Source of the DNA: Desulfobulbaceae bacterium
GTDB taxonomy: Bacteria; Desulfobacterota; Desulfobulbia; Desulfobulbales; Desulfocapsaceae
Length of the DNA stretch: 63,380 bases
Direction of reading: 5' to 3'
Assembly (NCBI GenBank): GCA_024636345.1
Contig: JAGXHG010000009.1
Coordinates: forward strand, 1-63,380
Below, piece by piece: positions 8,233-17,009 of this stretch (position 1 is its first letter; each line of letters begins with the position of its first letter). Below the pieces are notes generated by a model that was not told where the DNA came from, made no database searches, and saw nothing but the letters and a program-made list of their open reading frames with translations. The position numbers and the translations under genes are program-made.

Positions 8233-8936
8233 ACTTCGTCACCTCTGGTCAACGATGCTAATTCCCCGTTATGGAGTTTCATGACACGATGGGTGGAGTG
8301 GCGGTAGAGGGTTTCGTCATGGGTGGCGATGACGATGGTGGCTCCTGAGTTACTGCACCTTGTCAGTAGTTCCATGACTTGGGTAGTGCTGGTTGCATCA
8401 AGATTACCGGTTGGCTCATCGACCAGGATCAGGGTAGGGGAATTGGCAACCGCCCTGGCCAGGGCCACGCGTTGTTGCTCGCCACGGGAGAGGTCGCCGG
8501 TCAGGATGTCGTGTTTGTCTTCGAGCTGCAGTTGAGCCAGCAGGTTCCTGACCCGGCTGCGGATGATCTGTGGTTTTTTGTAGGAAACCTCCATGGAAAT
8601 AGCGATGTTTTCCGCCACTGTCCGGTCGGTAAGCAGCCGGAAATCCTGGTAGGCCACTCCCACTTTCTGTCGCAGTTTTGCCAGCTTGTTGCCGGTGACC
8701 TGGTGGATGTTCATGCCCGCGACCTCAATGAGGCCATTGCTGGGCCTTTCCATATTACAGAGTAATTTGAGCAGGGTGGTCTTGCCCGCGCCGCTCCTGC
8801 CGATCAGAAAGAATATCTCTCCACTGGCAATGGAGACAGAGATATCGGCCAGTGCCGTAACATTTGGAGGATAACTCTTGCTGACCTTGATCACCTCGAT
8901 CATGGCAGTACGGGAGGAGGTAGTGGTGTCGGTCAT
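8229..8936 (-). CDS. ftsE: Cell division ATP-binding protein FtsE
   Basis: This 235-residue ABC ATPase is first in the ftsE-ftsX-envC-ctpA operon. It shows Walker A GRSGAGKTT, the Q-loop, signature LSRGEQQRVALARA and Walker B LILVDEPTGNLD. It drives FtsX to control amidase activation during division. The annotated ATG adds 11 residues before MIEVIKVSKSYPP. The internal ATG at 8903 is an alternative start matching the usual FtsE N-terminus. Confidence 0.95.
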   Translation of the reverse strand: MTDTTTSSRTAMIEVIKVSKSYPPNVTALADISVSIASGEIFFLIGRSGAGKTTLLKLLCNMERPSNGLIEVAGMNIHQVTGNKLAKLRQKVGVAYQDFRLLTDRTVAENIAISMEVSYKKPQIIRSRVRNLLAQLQLEDKHDILTGDLSRGEQQRVALARAVANSPTLILVDEPTGNLDATSTTQVMELLTRCSNSGATIVIATHDETLYRHSTHRVMKLHNGELASLTRGDEV

Positions 8937-8977
8937 GGCTGTTTATTTATTCCAAACGATGAACAATTGAGAGCTGA

Positions 8978-9751
8978 TCATGGCGTAGTGTCCATTGCAA
9001 AGATTGTATCAAAAAGGGCGGTTGTGGTTTGAATGATCTCGGTGTCATCGCCAAGCTTGAGGTATGATTGACCGCTTAATTCCTGATTGATCAGGTCGTT
9101 GCTCGTAGGTATTATGCCGCCCAGGGTCATGCCGGTTTCCGCGACTGCCGCATTAATCTTTTCCTGCAGGAGGCTTGGTACAGGTTGCGGCGCACGATTG
9201 ATCAGCAGATACTGATGTTTGACATCCAGTCCCAGGGGGGCGGTGATATCTGATATGCGCTTGGCGGTCAGGATGCCACGTGCTGAAGGATCGGAGGTGA
9301 TAAACAGGTAATCGATGGTGCGTAGATTCATCCGGCTCAGGTGTTCCATGCCGGCCTCGTTATCAACGATGATATAGCGATAATTCTCTGCCAGCTTGTC
9401 CATAGTCATGGCCAGATACTGATTGGCGGCGCAGTAGCAGCCAGGACCGTCCGGTTGGCCCATGACCAGCAGATCAAAACCGATTTCTTCGATCAGGGCC
9501 TGGTGGATTTTCAGCTCCATGAATTGATCACGGCTCATGTTCGGTGGCAGTTCCCCTTTCAGCTCTTTTCTGATCTTGCCCAGGGTAAGACCCACTTCCA
9601 TGCCGAGCAGTTCGTTCAGATTGGCGTTGGCGTCTGCGTCGACCAGAAGGAGAGGGGTCATTTTTTTCTGCAGGAGATATCTGGTCAGCAGGGCGGATGT
9701 GGTCGTTTTGCCGGTTCCACCTTTTCCGGCCATGGCTATTACTTTTGTCAT
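8978..9751 (-). CDS. CooC-type nickel-insertion ATPase (ParA/MinD-like)
   Basis: A P-loop ATPase of 257 residues with the deviant Walker A GKGGTGKTT and signature DADANANLNELLG. It has the CooC-specific CxC motif (GCYCAAN), which binds metal at the dimer interface in the family. CooC proteins load nickel into carbon monoxide dehydrogenase. No cooS or other Ni-enzyme gene lies in this window, so the client is unknown. It lies 41 nt upstream of ftsE on the same strand and could be co-transcribed with it, although the functions are unrelated. Confidence 0.85.
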   Translation of the reverse strand: MTKVIAMAGKGGTGKTTTSALLTRYLLQKKMTPLLLVDADANANLNELLGMEVGLTLGKIRKELKGELPPNMSRDQFMELKIHQALIEEIGFDLLVMGQPDGPGCYCAANQYLAMTMDKLAENYRYIIVDNEAGMEHLSRMNLRTIDYLFITSDPSARGILTAKRISDITAPLGLDVKHQYLLINRAPQPVPSLLQEKINAAVAETGMTLGGIIPTSNDLINQELSGQSYLKLGDDTEIIQTTTALFDTIFAMDTTP

Positions 9752-10226
9752 TGTCTGTCCCGGTTGTATCTTTAGATCAGGAAAAAGAGCTGGAAAGGGA
9801 GGGAACCATCAAGAAAAGCTTTTCTCGTCGTCCTTTACATCCCTCGGGCCGTTCCCAGCATTTTCAGGTCAATGTAATTTGTACATAATACCTTCATTCT
9901 CTCTTTCATATAATGAAGTCCACCTTTTATGTCAAATTAAAGGTGGTTTTGTTGTTGATTCTAAAGAGCCGTAACGAGAGAGTCAATTACATTTCCGACT
10001 ATCTCGCTACGGCTCTTTCGGCTTTTTTGCCATGCAGATGATGACATGATTTTGATAACTGCTTACTTTCCCCTTGCAACTTGATACGCAGTTGGTATTT
10101 TTGTAAGTTTTATATGAAAAGAAGGAGCAGGGGGAGTACATTGCAAAAGTCAGTCTGTTCCTTGTTTATAATATCTTAACTTTAATTTGTTCACGAGCCG
10201 TGCCTTGCTGAAAAAAGGAGAATACC
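9752..10226. other. Long intergenic region with two hairpins before ileS
   Basis: No credible gene is seen in these 475 bases. Hairpin one pairs CCACCTTT (9920-9927) with AAAGGTGG (9939-9946) and is followed by TTTTGTTG. Hairpin two pairs 9963-9979 with 10002-10018 at 16 of 17 positions and is followed by CGGCTTTTTT, resembling the repeats upstream of era and glyA. A TATAAT at 10167-10172 is a possible -10 element, but its best -35 (TTGCAA) is 20 nt away. The hairpins could be terminators or leader structures. Confidence 0.5.
9963..10024 (+). repeat. Structured repeat, copy C (hairpin plus T-run upstream of ileS)
   Basis: The left arm AAAGAGCCGTAACGAGA matches the reverse complement of the right arm at 16 of 17 bases. 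CGGC and a six-T run follow. GCCGTAACGAGA and CTACGGCTCTTTCGGC resemble CCGTTAAGAAA and TTACGGCCCTTTATGCCG of the copies at 3.3 kb and 25.2 kb. The second hairpin module of those copies is not clear here. Confidence 0.45.
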
Positions 10227-13052
10227 ATGGATTACAGGGATACCCTGAATCTTCCCCAGACCAAATTCAATATGAAGGCCAATCTATCCCAGAAGGAGCC
10301 TCTGTTGTTGAAGCGCTGGGAAAAGGAAGACCTGTACGGACAGTTACAGGAGCTGGGACGGGATAAACCCCTTTATGTGCTGCATGACGGTCCTCCCTAT
10401 GCCAACGGTCATATTCACCTGGGAACTGCTTTTAATAAAATATTAAAGGATATTATCCTGAAATCCCGTCGTATGAGTGGTTTCCGGGCTCCTTATATCC
10501 CTGGTTGGGACTGTCATGGCCTGCCCATTGAACATAATGTGGACAAAGAGCTGGGTGACAAGAAAAAAGAGATTCCCAAACTCTCCAAGCGCGGTGCCTG
10601 CCGCAAGTATGCAGAAAAGTGGGTTAAGACCCAGAAAGCCGAGTTTAAACGCCTTGGTGTACTCGGTGACTGGGACAGGCCTTATCTGACCATGAATTAT
10701 GAATATGAGGCAGTCATTGCCAGGGAGTTTAACCGTTTTTTGCTCTCAGGCGCGGTGATCCGCAACAAGAAGCCGGTATTCTGGTGCTCAACCTGCACCA
10801 CCGCCCTGGCTGAGGCTGAGGTTGAATATTATGATCATACCTCCCCTTCCATCTATGTGAAATTTCCGGTGGTGGAGGACCTTTCGGATATTGATCCGGC
10901 CTTGGCTGCTGCCAAGGTGTCGGTGGTCATCTGGACGACTACACCCTAGACCCTGCCGGCCAATCTGGCCGTGGCCTTTCATCCGGATTTTGTCTATGCC
11001 GCCGTGGCAGTTGATGACGAGGTGCTGATCCTGGCCCAGGATCTGGTGCCCAAGGTGATGGCCGATCTTGGCATTGCTGAGTATGCCATTACCGCTACCT
11101 TTTCGGCGCGTGGGCTTGAGCGCCGGATCTGTCGTCATCCCTTTCTGGATCGTAATTCCCTGATGGTCCTTGCCGACTACGTGACGGCCGAGGCTGGTAC
11201 CGGCTGTGTCCATACGGCTCCTGGCCATGGTGCCGACGATTATCTGACCGGGCTGCGCTATGGCCTGGAGGTCCTGTCACCGGTGAACAGTGAGGGCTGT
11301 TATACAGCGGAGGCCGGAAAATATGAGGGCCAGCAGGTGCCGGCGGTCAATAAGGTGATCACTGGGGATATGCAGGAGTCAGGTGTCTTGCTCCATGAGT
11401 CCGCCATTACCCATAGTTATCCCCACTGCTGGCGTTGCAAGAAACCGGTGATGTATCGGGCCACGCCCCAGTGGTTTATTTCTCTTGAGCAGAATGATCT
11501 GCGTGCCAAGGCCCTGGCCGAGATTAAAAAGGTGGAGTGGACTCCGGCCTGGGGGATGCAGCGGATCCAGTCCATGGTTGAAAACAGGCCGGACTGGTGT
11601 CTTTCCCGTCAGCGCACTTGGGGCGTACCGATCACCGTGCTCAGTTGCAAGGAGTGCGGAGAGGTCGTCAAGAGTGAGGCGCTGGTTGAACGGATTGATC
11701 TTCTGTTCAAGGAGGAAGGGGCTGATGCCTGGTTCCGCCACGGGGTGGAGGATTTCCTTGCGCCCGGCACCTGTTGCGCCCAGTGTGGTTCCACCCATTT
11801 TGTCAAGGAAGAGGATATCCTGGATGTCTGGTTTGATTCCGGTACCAGCCATGCAGCGGTCTGTGAAAAGCGGGAAGAGCTGCGCTCCCCTGCCGATCTC
11901 TATCTTGAAGGCAGCGATCAGCACCGCGGCTGGTTTCAGTCCTCTCTGCTCACCTCGGTCGGTACCCGGGGGCGGGCCCCGTTCAAAGGGGTTCTGACCC
12001 ATGGCTATGTGGTTGACGGCAAGGGCAAGAAGATGTCCAAATCTATTGGCAATGTGGTGGCCCCCCAGGAGGTGATTGATAAATTCGGCGCCGAGATCTT
12101 GCGTCTCTGGGTCTCCAGTGAGGATTACCGTGATGATGTCAAGGTCTCGGATGAGATCCTGAAACAGGTGGCCGATGCCTATCGGAAGATCCGCAATACC
12201 ATCCGCTACATGCTGGGCAATCTTTTTGATTTTGATCCTGAACAGGATCGTGTTGCTTATGGTGATCTACCGGAGATCGATCGCTGGGCCCTGGCCCGTT
12301 TTGAGGATCTCAAAGGACGGGTGACGGCGGCTTATGAGCGCTTTGAATTCCATTCGATCCATCAGGGGCTCAATTATTTCTGCGGCTTGACCATGAGTGC
12401 CTTTTATCTCGATATCCTTAAGGACCGGCTTTACTGTTCCGGTACGGAGTCGCTTCCTCGCCGTGCGGCCCAAACGGTGCTTCATGAGATCCTGGATGGT
12501 CTGCTTCGTCTTATGACCCCGGTGCTCAGCTTTACCGCGGCTGAATCCTGGGAGTCTCTGTATAATCTTGCTCCGGATGCACCCCTTGATCAGAGTGTCT
12601 TTTTTGTGGAATTTCCACCACTGCATCCGGAAAGGCGCGATGGCGAGTTGGAGGGCAGGTGGGAAAAACTGGTCATGGTTCGTTCAGAGATCACCAAGGC
12701 CCTGGAAGGGGCCCGTCGGGAAAAGGTGATCGGTCATCCCCTTGAGGCAGAGGTGTTGCTCCAGATCGGCGGTGAATGGTCTGATTTTATCCATCAGGAG
12801 TGGCAGGCCATCAAGGATGTCTGTATAGTCTCTGAGCTGACCCCCTGTGATGATTTTGTCACTCTTGATCTTACTCCTTATGTTAGCAAAGAGCTTGCCG
12901 GGCTGACTGTGGCAGTGCGGCAGGCCACGGGAGAGAAGTGCGAGCGTTGCTGGATTCGTTCAAGCAGCGTGGGGCAGAACCAGGTGCATCCACAACTCTG
13001 CGCACGCTGTGCAACCGTGGTGGCGGAGATGGGGCTGGGGGAATCTGTATAA
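10227..13052 (+). pseudogene. ileS: Isoleucyl-tRNA synthetase with one in-frame amber stop
   Basis: The frame encodes a 941-codon IleRS with class I motifs: HIHLG in [15 protein letters not shown] (about residues 54-68), editing domain, KMSKSIGN near residue 600, and a C-terminal zinc site (CERCW with CARC). Codon 241 is TAG (10947-10949), in the family segment WTTTPWTLPAN, exactly at the Trp. One G-to-A change from TGG explains it, and no frameshift is present. Both halves are otherwise intact. A sequencing error, a fresh nonsense mutation or a suppressor are the options; an essential enzyme with normal coding throughout argues against true decay. It is first in an operon with lspA, whose ATG follows the stop directly. 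Confidence 0.93.
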
Positions 13053-13538
13053 ATGAAACGTTTTCTGGCCATTGTGGCTGCGGTTGTGACCTTCGACCAG
13101 TTGACCAAACTGTGGATTCTGAATTCGTTTTCTTTATATGAATCCCTGGAGATTATCCCTGGATTTTTCAGTCTCACCTATCTGACGAACAAGGGTGCTG
13201 CTTTTGGCTTCCTGGCCCGACAAACAGGGGCATGGCGACACTATCTGTTTCTGATACTTGGGGCTGTGGCCTTGGTGGTGATTGTCATTGCCTGGACTCG
13301 AATGCGGCATGCTCACAGGCTCTACTCAATAAGCCTGCCGCTGATTGGTGGCGGCGCCCTTGGCAATTTGATAGATCGGGTCAGGCATGGTTCTGTGGTT
13401 GATTTTCTTGATGTCTATATAGGGGTGTATCATTGGCCGGCCTTTAACGTCGCTGATTCAGCGATCACTATTGGGGTGGTGCTCTTTTTTGTCGCCAATA
13501 TATTGGAAGAAAAAGGAAGATTGAAAAGTGCAGGTTGA
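13053..13538 (+). CDS. lspA: Prolipoprotein signal peptidase (signal peptidase II)
   Basis: An inner-membrane aspartyl protease that removes signal peptides from lipid-modified prolipoproteins. The 161-residue protein has four TM helices. The conserved aspartates lie in NLIDRVRHGSVVDFLDV and FNVADSAI. The family motif FDQLTK is present near the N-terminus. The start codon immediately follows the ileS stop, and ileS-lspA adjacency is common in bacteria. Confidence 0.96.
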   Translation: MKRFLAIVAAVVTFDQLTKLWILNSFSLYESLEIIPGFFSLTYLTNKGAAFGFLARQTGAWRHYLFLILGAVALVVIVIAWTRMRHAHRLYSISLPLIGGGALGNLIDRVRHGSVVDFLDVYIGVYHWPAFNVADSAITIGVVLFFVANILEEKGRLKSAG

Positions 13539-13580
13539 GGAATCAAGTGGTATCAAGGTATCTAGAGTAAAGGTGTTGAG

Positions 13581-14531
13581 ATGAAAATTGCAGTTCTTTT
13601 TCCTGGCCAGGGCTCCCAGTATCTGGGTATGGGGCGTGAATTTATTGAGGCAGACCCCGCTTGCGCGGCCATCATGGAGCAGGCTGAGGCAGTATGTGAT
13701 TTTCCCTTACGCCAGCTCTGCGTCGAAGGGCCCATGGAGGAATTGACCAGGGCCATACATCTGCAGCCAGCCATTACCGTGACCAATCTTATCTGCTGGC
13801 AGGCGCTGCAAAATGCCTGGGGAGAGAAGGTTGTTGCCAGTTGTTTTGCCGGGCACAGTCTGGGGGAATATTCAGCCCTCTGTGCTGCCGGGGTACTTAG
13901 TGTCGAGGATACAATGCGTCTTGTGGCCAGGCGTGGTATGCTGATGGAGCGAGAGGGGCAGAAACATCCAGGTGCCATGCGGGCCGTTCTTGGCTTGAAT
14001 GTCGTGGAGGTTGAGAGGATTATTTCCCAGTGTGTGGGTGCTGGGGTAGCCACCGTCGCCAATTATAATACCGAACAGCAGATCGTGATCTCAGGGGAGG
14101 TGGCGGCGTTGGATGCTGTTGGGGCCATTGCCGCGGAGCGGGGCGCAAGAATTATTCCCCTGGCAGTCAGTGTGGCCAATCATAGTCCGCTGGTGGAGGA
14201 TGCCGTTCCTGATTTTGCCGCTTTCATGGCAGATGTGGAATTTAATCGTCCGCAGATTCCTGTTTATTTTAATATCCTGGCGGCAACGGAAAAGGAACCC
14301 GCCATGATTCGAGAGATCATGGCCAGGCAGATCGCCTCCAGGGTTCGCTGGTTCGAGCTCATCCTGGCCATGATCGAGCAGGGAGTCGATACCTTTATCG
14401 AGGTGGGTCCCAAGACCGTGCTGAAAGGGATGATGCGCAAGATTGCCCCGAAAGGTTATGTCTATCAGGCTCTACAGTTTGATAGCCCTGACAGTCTGGC
14501 CCAATGTCTTGAGCGGATAGGTATGAATTAA
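13581..14531 (+). CDS. fabD: Malonyl-CoA:ACP transacylase
   Basis: Transfers malonyl groups from CoA to acyl carrier protein to start each elongation cycle. The 316-residue protein begins with FPGQGSQYLGMG. It has the nucleophile motif GHSLGEY (Ser near residue 93) and the partner His in VANHSPLVEDA. It is separated from the main fatty-acid operon, which starts 3.4 kb downstream at plsX. Here it follows lspA and precedes mlaA. Confidence 0.96.
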   Translation: MKIAVLFPGQGSQYLGMGREFIEADPACAAIMEQAEAVCDFPLRQLCVEGPMEELTRAIHLQPAITVTNLICWQALQNAWGEKVVASCFAGHSLGEYSALCAAGVLSVEDTMRLVARRGMLMEREGQKHPGAMRAVLGLNVVEVERIISQCVGAGVATVANYNTEQQIVISGEVAALDAVGAIAAERGARIIPLAVSVANHSPLVEDAVPDFAAFMADVEFNRPQIPVYFNILAATEKEPAMIREIMARQIASRVRWFELILAMIEQGVDTFIEVGPKTVLKGMMRKIAPKGYVYQALQFDSPDSLAQCLERIGMN

Positions 14532-14558
14532 TCTTTTCAGAAAGGATAGACCGTAACT

Positions 14559-15344
14559 ATGAAACCAAAAAAAATATTCATCTTTCTTTTATTTTTAGTG
14601 CACATGGTTACCCCTGTGCGGGGTGCTCTGGCCGAGGACGCAGAAGGTGTTGGTCTGTTGATTGATGATGAAAATGAAGAAATTGACGCATTCTTTGAAG
14701 AGGAGGAGTCCTCTGACCCTTTGGAGTCCATGAATAGGATTTTTTTTCAGGTCAATGATAAACTCTATTTCTGGATCTTGAAACCGGTTAATAATGTTTA
14801 TATGGCAGCAGTTCCCATTGATTTTCGACAGTGTTTTGGTAACTTTTTTGATAATGTTGCGGCCCCGGTGCATGTGGTGAATAATCTGTTACAGGGCAAG
14901 TTTGCAGATGCGTCCATTGACCTTTCACGATTTTTGATTAATTCTACAGTGGGGGTTTTGGGTTTAGGTGATCCGGCCTTGCGTTCATTTGGACTTGAAC
15001 CCAAGCCTGAAGATTTTGGTCAGACCTTGGGGGTCTGGGGTCTGGGTGAGGGGCTGTATCTCTGTCTGCCGATTATCGGACCTATGACTGTGCGGGATAC
15101 GCTTGGTTTTGCCGGTAACGTTGTCGTCCATCCGGTCACTTATGTCGGCAGTACTTCTCTGGAAGGGGCTGCCTATTATTCCGCTGACAAGGTGAATATG
15201 TTGTCTCTGAATCCGGATCTGTATGAAGATATGAAAAGATACTCTCTGGATCCTTATATCTCCATGCGGCAGGTGTATCTTGAGTATAGGCGGAACAAGG
15301 TGTTGGATAAGGAAGTACAAAATGATATAATCAATGAGTTCTGA
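14559..15344 (+). CDS. mlaA: MlaA (VacJ) family outer-membrane phospholipid transport protein
   Basis: MlaA helps return mislocalised phospholipids from the outer membrane to the inner membrane. The 261-residue protein carries the family core: DPLESMNRIFF, FDNVAAPVHVVNNLLQGK, RFLINSTVGVLGLGDPA, and EDFGQTLGVWG. A signal segment (to about residue 25, RGALA) is present but no lipobox cysteine follows it, unlike E. coli MlaA. An acidic stretch (DDENEEIDAFFEEEE) precedes the core. mlaC lies 19 nt downstream; mlaB, D, E and F are not in this window. Confidence 0.93.
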   Translation: MKPKKIFIFLLFLVHMVTPVRGALAEDAEGVGLLIDDENEEIDAFFEEEESSDPLESMNRIFFQVNDKLYFWILKPVNNVYMAAVPIDFRQCFGNFFDNVAAPVHVVNNLLQGKFADASIDLSRFLINSTVGVLGLGDPALRSFGLEPKPEDFGQTLGVWGLGEGLYLCLPIIGPMTVRDTLGFAGNVVVHPVTYVGSTSLEGAAYYSADKVNMLSLNPDLYEDMKRYSLDPYISMRQVYLEYRRNKVLDKEVQNDIINEF

Positions 15345-15363
15345 TTAGGAGTTGTGAGGAAAA

Positions 15364-15996
15364 ATGTTACTCGGAAATTTAAAAAAAATAATTATCATGA
15401 AATATATATATGCGTTGTTGATACTGGTTTGTTGCTCTTTCTGGTCAGCCTCCCCTGCCCTGGCGATCTCTGGGCCCACAGAGCAGTTAAAACCCACATT
15501 GAAAGCGCTGATAGACATCCTGCTTGACTCTTCCCTGAAGGGGGAAGAACATAAGGTGGAACGACGTGCCAAGATTATGGGCCATGTGACTCAGGGCTTC
15601 GATTTCCGTGAGATGTCGCAGCGGGTGCTCGGGAGGGAATGGAAGGGTTTGCCTCCAGAAAAACAGGACCATTTCCAGGAACTGTTTACTAAACTGCTTG
15701 AAAATGCCTATATCGGTAAGTTGGAGAGTTATTCAGGTCAGGAAATTCAGTATATAGGAGAACGGCAGAAGGAAAACAGGGCGATTGTCTCGACTCAAAT
15801 TGAAAATAACAGTCAGTTGATTCCTGTTGATTATGTCATGATTAAAAAAGAAGACCGGTGGGTGGTTTACGATATCAATATCGAAGGGGTGAGCTTGGTT
15901 CGCAACTATATGGAACAGTTTAAATCTATCCTTCGTCGCGACAAGTTTGACGGGCTGGTAAAGCTTCTGGAGGAAAAAAACAGCACTTTTGAATAA
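15364..15996 (+). CDS. mlaC: MlaC-like periplasmic phospholipid-binding protein
   Basis: A 210-residue Ttg2D/MlaC family protein that shuttles lipids across the periplasm between MlaA and the inner-membrane ABC complex. A signal peptide ends near SPALA. The family features GFDFREMSQRVLGREW and the C-terminal VYDINIEGVSLVRNYMEQF are clear. The ATG at 15364 has GAGG upstream. A second ATG at 15397 would give a cleaner signal peptide. It lies 19 nt after mlaA and overlaps the next gene by 8 nt. Confidence 0.93.
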   Translation: MLLGNLKKIIIMKYIYALLILVCCSFWSASPALAISGPTEQLKPTLKALIDILLDSSLKGEEHKVERRAKIMGHVTQGFDFREMSQRVLGREWKGLPPEKQDHFQELFTKLLENAYIGKLESYSGQEIQYIGERQKENRAIVSTQIENNSQLIPVDYVMIKKEDRWVVYDINIEGVSLVRNYMEQFKSILRRDKFDGLVKLLEEKNSTFE

Positions 15997-16465
15997 TCCA
16001 CTCCTCTCAGGGCATCTTGCTGGGTCAGAACAGAAAAGTTGGACAGATGTTTTTGCTTTTCTTGGCGCAGAAGAGAAGAAACGACTGGCGCTTGTGGTAA
16101 CCGAAACGACTCTTGAGCAGGATACGTTTCTGTTTGAGGTTGGCGACCCTGCCGATGAGGTTTTTTTTCTGGCTCAGGGGCGGCTGTCGGTCCAAAAAAA
16201 AACAGGGTTTCATCGCAAGATGCAGGTGGTAGCTATTTTGGACCCGGGGGCCATTGTAAGCGAGGCCGGTATCCTGTTAAGTCATATCCATGGTGTAAGC
16301 GTCAGGGCCATTGAAAAATCGCATCTTTTCCGCTTAGGGCGTCAAGAGTTGGAGGCTCTTGAACAGACTGATCCGCAACTGGTTATTAAGCTTTTGAAGC
16401 ACTTGTTGTTGATCAGCAGTCTGCGTCTGGAGAAAACCTCTGAGCGCTTGGCCCACGTGCTGTAA
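15989..16465 (+). CDS. Stand-alone cyclic-nucleotide-binding-domain protein
   Basis: A 158-residue protein that is essentially one cNMP-binding (CAP-like) beta-roll. FLFEVGDPADEVFFLAQGRLSVQK and the phosphate-loop region DPGAIVSEAGILL are visible. No C-terminal DNA-binding helix-turn-helix is seen, so it is probably a sensor or scaffold and not a transcription factor. The start is TTG, overlapping the mlaC end by 8 nt, which suggests coupled translation. Its role beside Mla genes is unknown. Confidence 0.8.
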   Translation: MNNPLLSGHLAGSEQKSWTDVFAFLGAEEKKRLALVVTETTLEQDTFLFEVGDPADEVFFLAQGRLSVQKKTGFHRKMQVVAILDPGAIVSEAGILLSHIHGVSVRAIEKSHLFRLGRQELEALEQTDPQLVIKLLKHLLLISSLRLEKTSERLAHVL

Positions 16466-16812
16466 GGGTCTTTTTTGTAAGGCAGCTTTTGTTTGACCTC
16501 TTATATGTCAAAAACTGTTGATTTATCATGGAAGTGATCGCTCTTCACTGACAAAGTGCTTAGGGCTGCTTTTTTTTCTGGCCATTCTTGAAAAAATTGT
16601 TTATTTTTATGTCCTTTATCTGCGCTCTTCGTTGAAGTTTTTTGGATTAAACAATCTGTTGTGAATAAAAGTTGTTAGCTGTAATATTCGCTGTCAGTAT
16701 TGGAGAGTTGTGTATTTATGTAGTAATTCAGTAACTTATCTTTGTTACAATATGTGTAACTTTATCTCAATTTACCCTGAAAAACATATTTTGTTTTTTG
16801 CTGGAGGATATT
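16466..16812. other. AT-rich intergenic region upstream of rpmF
   Basis: These 347 bases contain no credible ORF. The only recognisable element is a sigma70-like promoter candidate (listed separately). No riboswitch or strong intrinsic terminator could be identified. The region separates the ileS-to-cNMP-binding operon from the rpmF-plsX-fabH operon. Confidence 0.5.
16659..16687 (+). promoter_or_regulatory. Candidate sigma70 promoter for rpmF operon
   Basis: TTGTGA (16659-16664), a 17-nt spacer and TAATAT (16682-16687) match the consensus at four of six positions each. It lies about 125 nt before the rpmF start in an AT-rich gap. Seen by eye only. Confidence 0.3.
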
Positions 16813-17001
16813 ATGGCATTACCCAAGAGACGACATTCTCACTCTCGTACCCGTAAAAGAAGGTCGCATGATGCACTGAGTGCGCCAGGTATGTCTACCT
16901 GTGCCGAGTGCGGTGCGCCAAAACAGCCACATCGTCTGTGCCCAAGTTGTGGAAAATACAAGGGGCGTACGGTTGTTAGTCTTGATATTGATATAGAATA
17001 G
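16813..17001 (+). CDS. rpmF: 50S ribosomal protein L32
   Basis: A 62-residue zinc-ribbon ribosomal protein. It begins MALPKRRHSHSRTRKRR and has the cysteine pairs CAEC and CPSC. The ATG at 16813 is preceded by GGAGG at 7-8 nt; the frame extends 5 codons further but that start is unlikely. It ends in TAG, showing that amber works as a stop in this genome. The order rpmF-plsX-fabH is widespread. Confidence 0.97.
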   Translation: MALPKRRHSHSRTRKRRSHDALSAPGMSTCAECGAPKQPHRLCPSCGKYKGRTVVSLDIDIE

Positions 17002-17009
17002 GCCCAATT

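Noticed and set aside
10947..10949. Pyrrolysine or general amber recoding for the ileS TAG
   Set aside because: The replaced residue is a conserved Trp, the codon differs from TGG by one base, and TAG ends other genes here.
10788..11228. Long minus-strand frames inside ileS, rnb and others
   Set aside because: They mirror well-supported genes on the other strand and show low-complexity or basic composition without family motifs.
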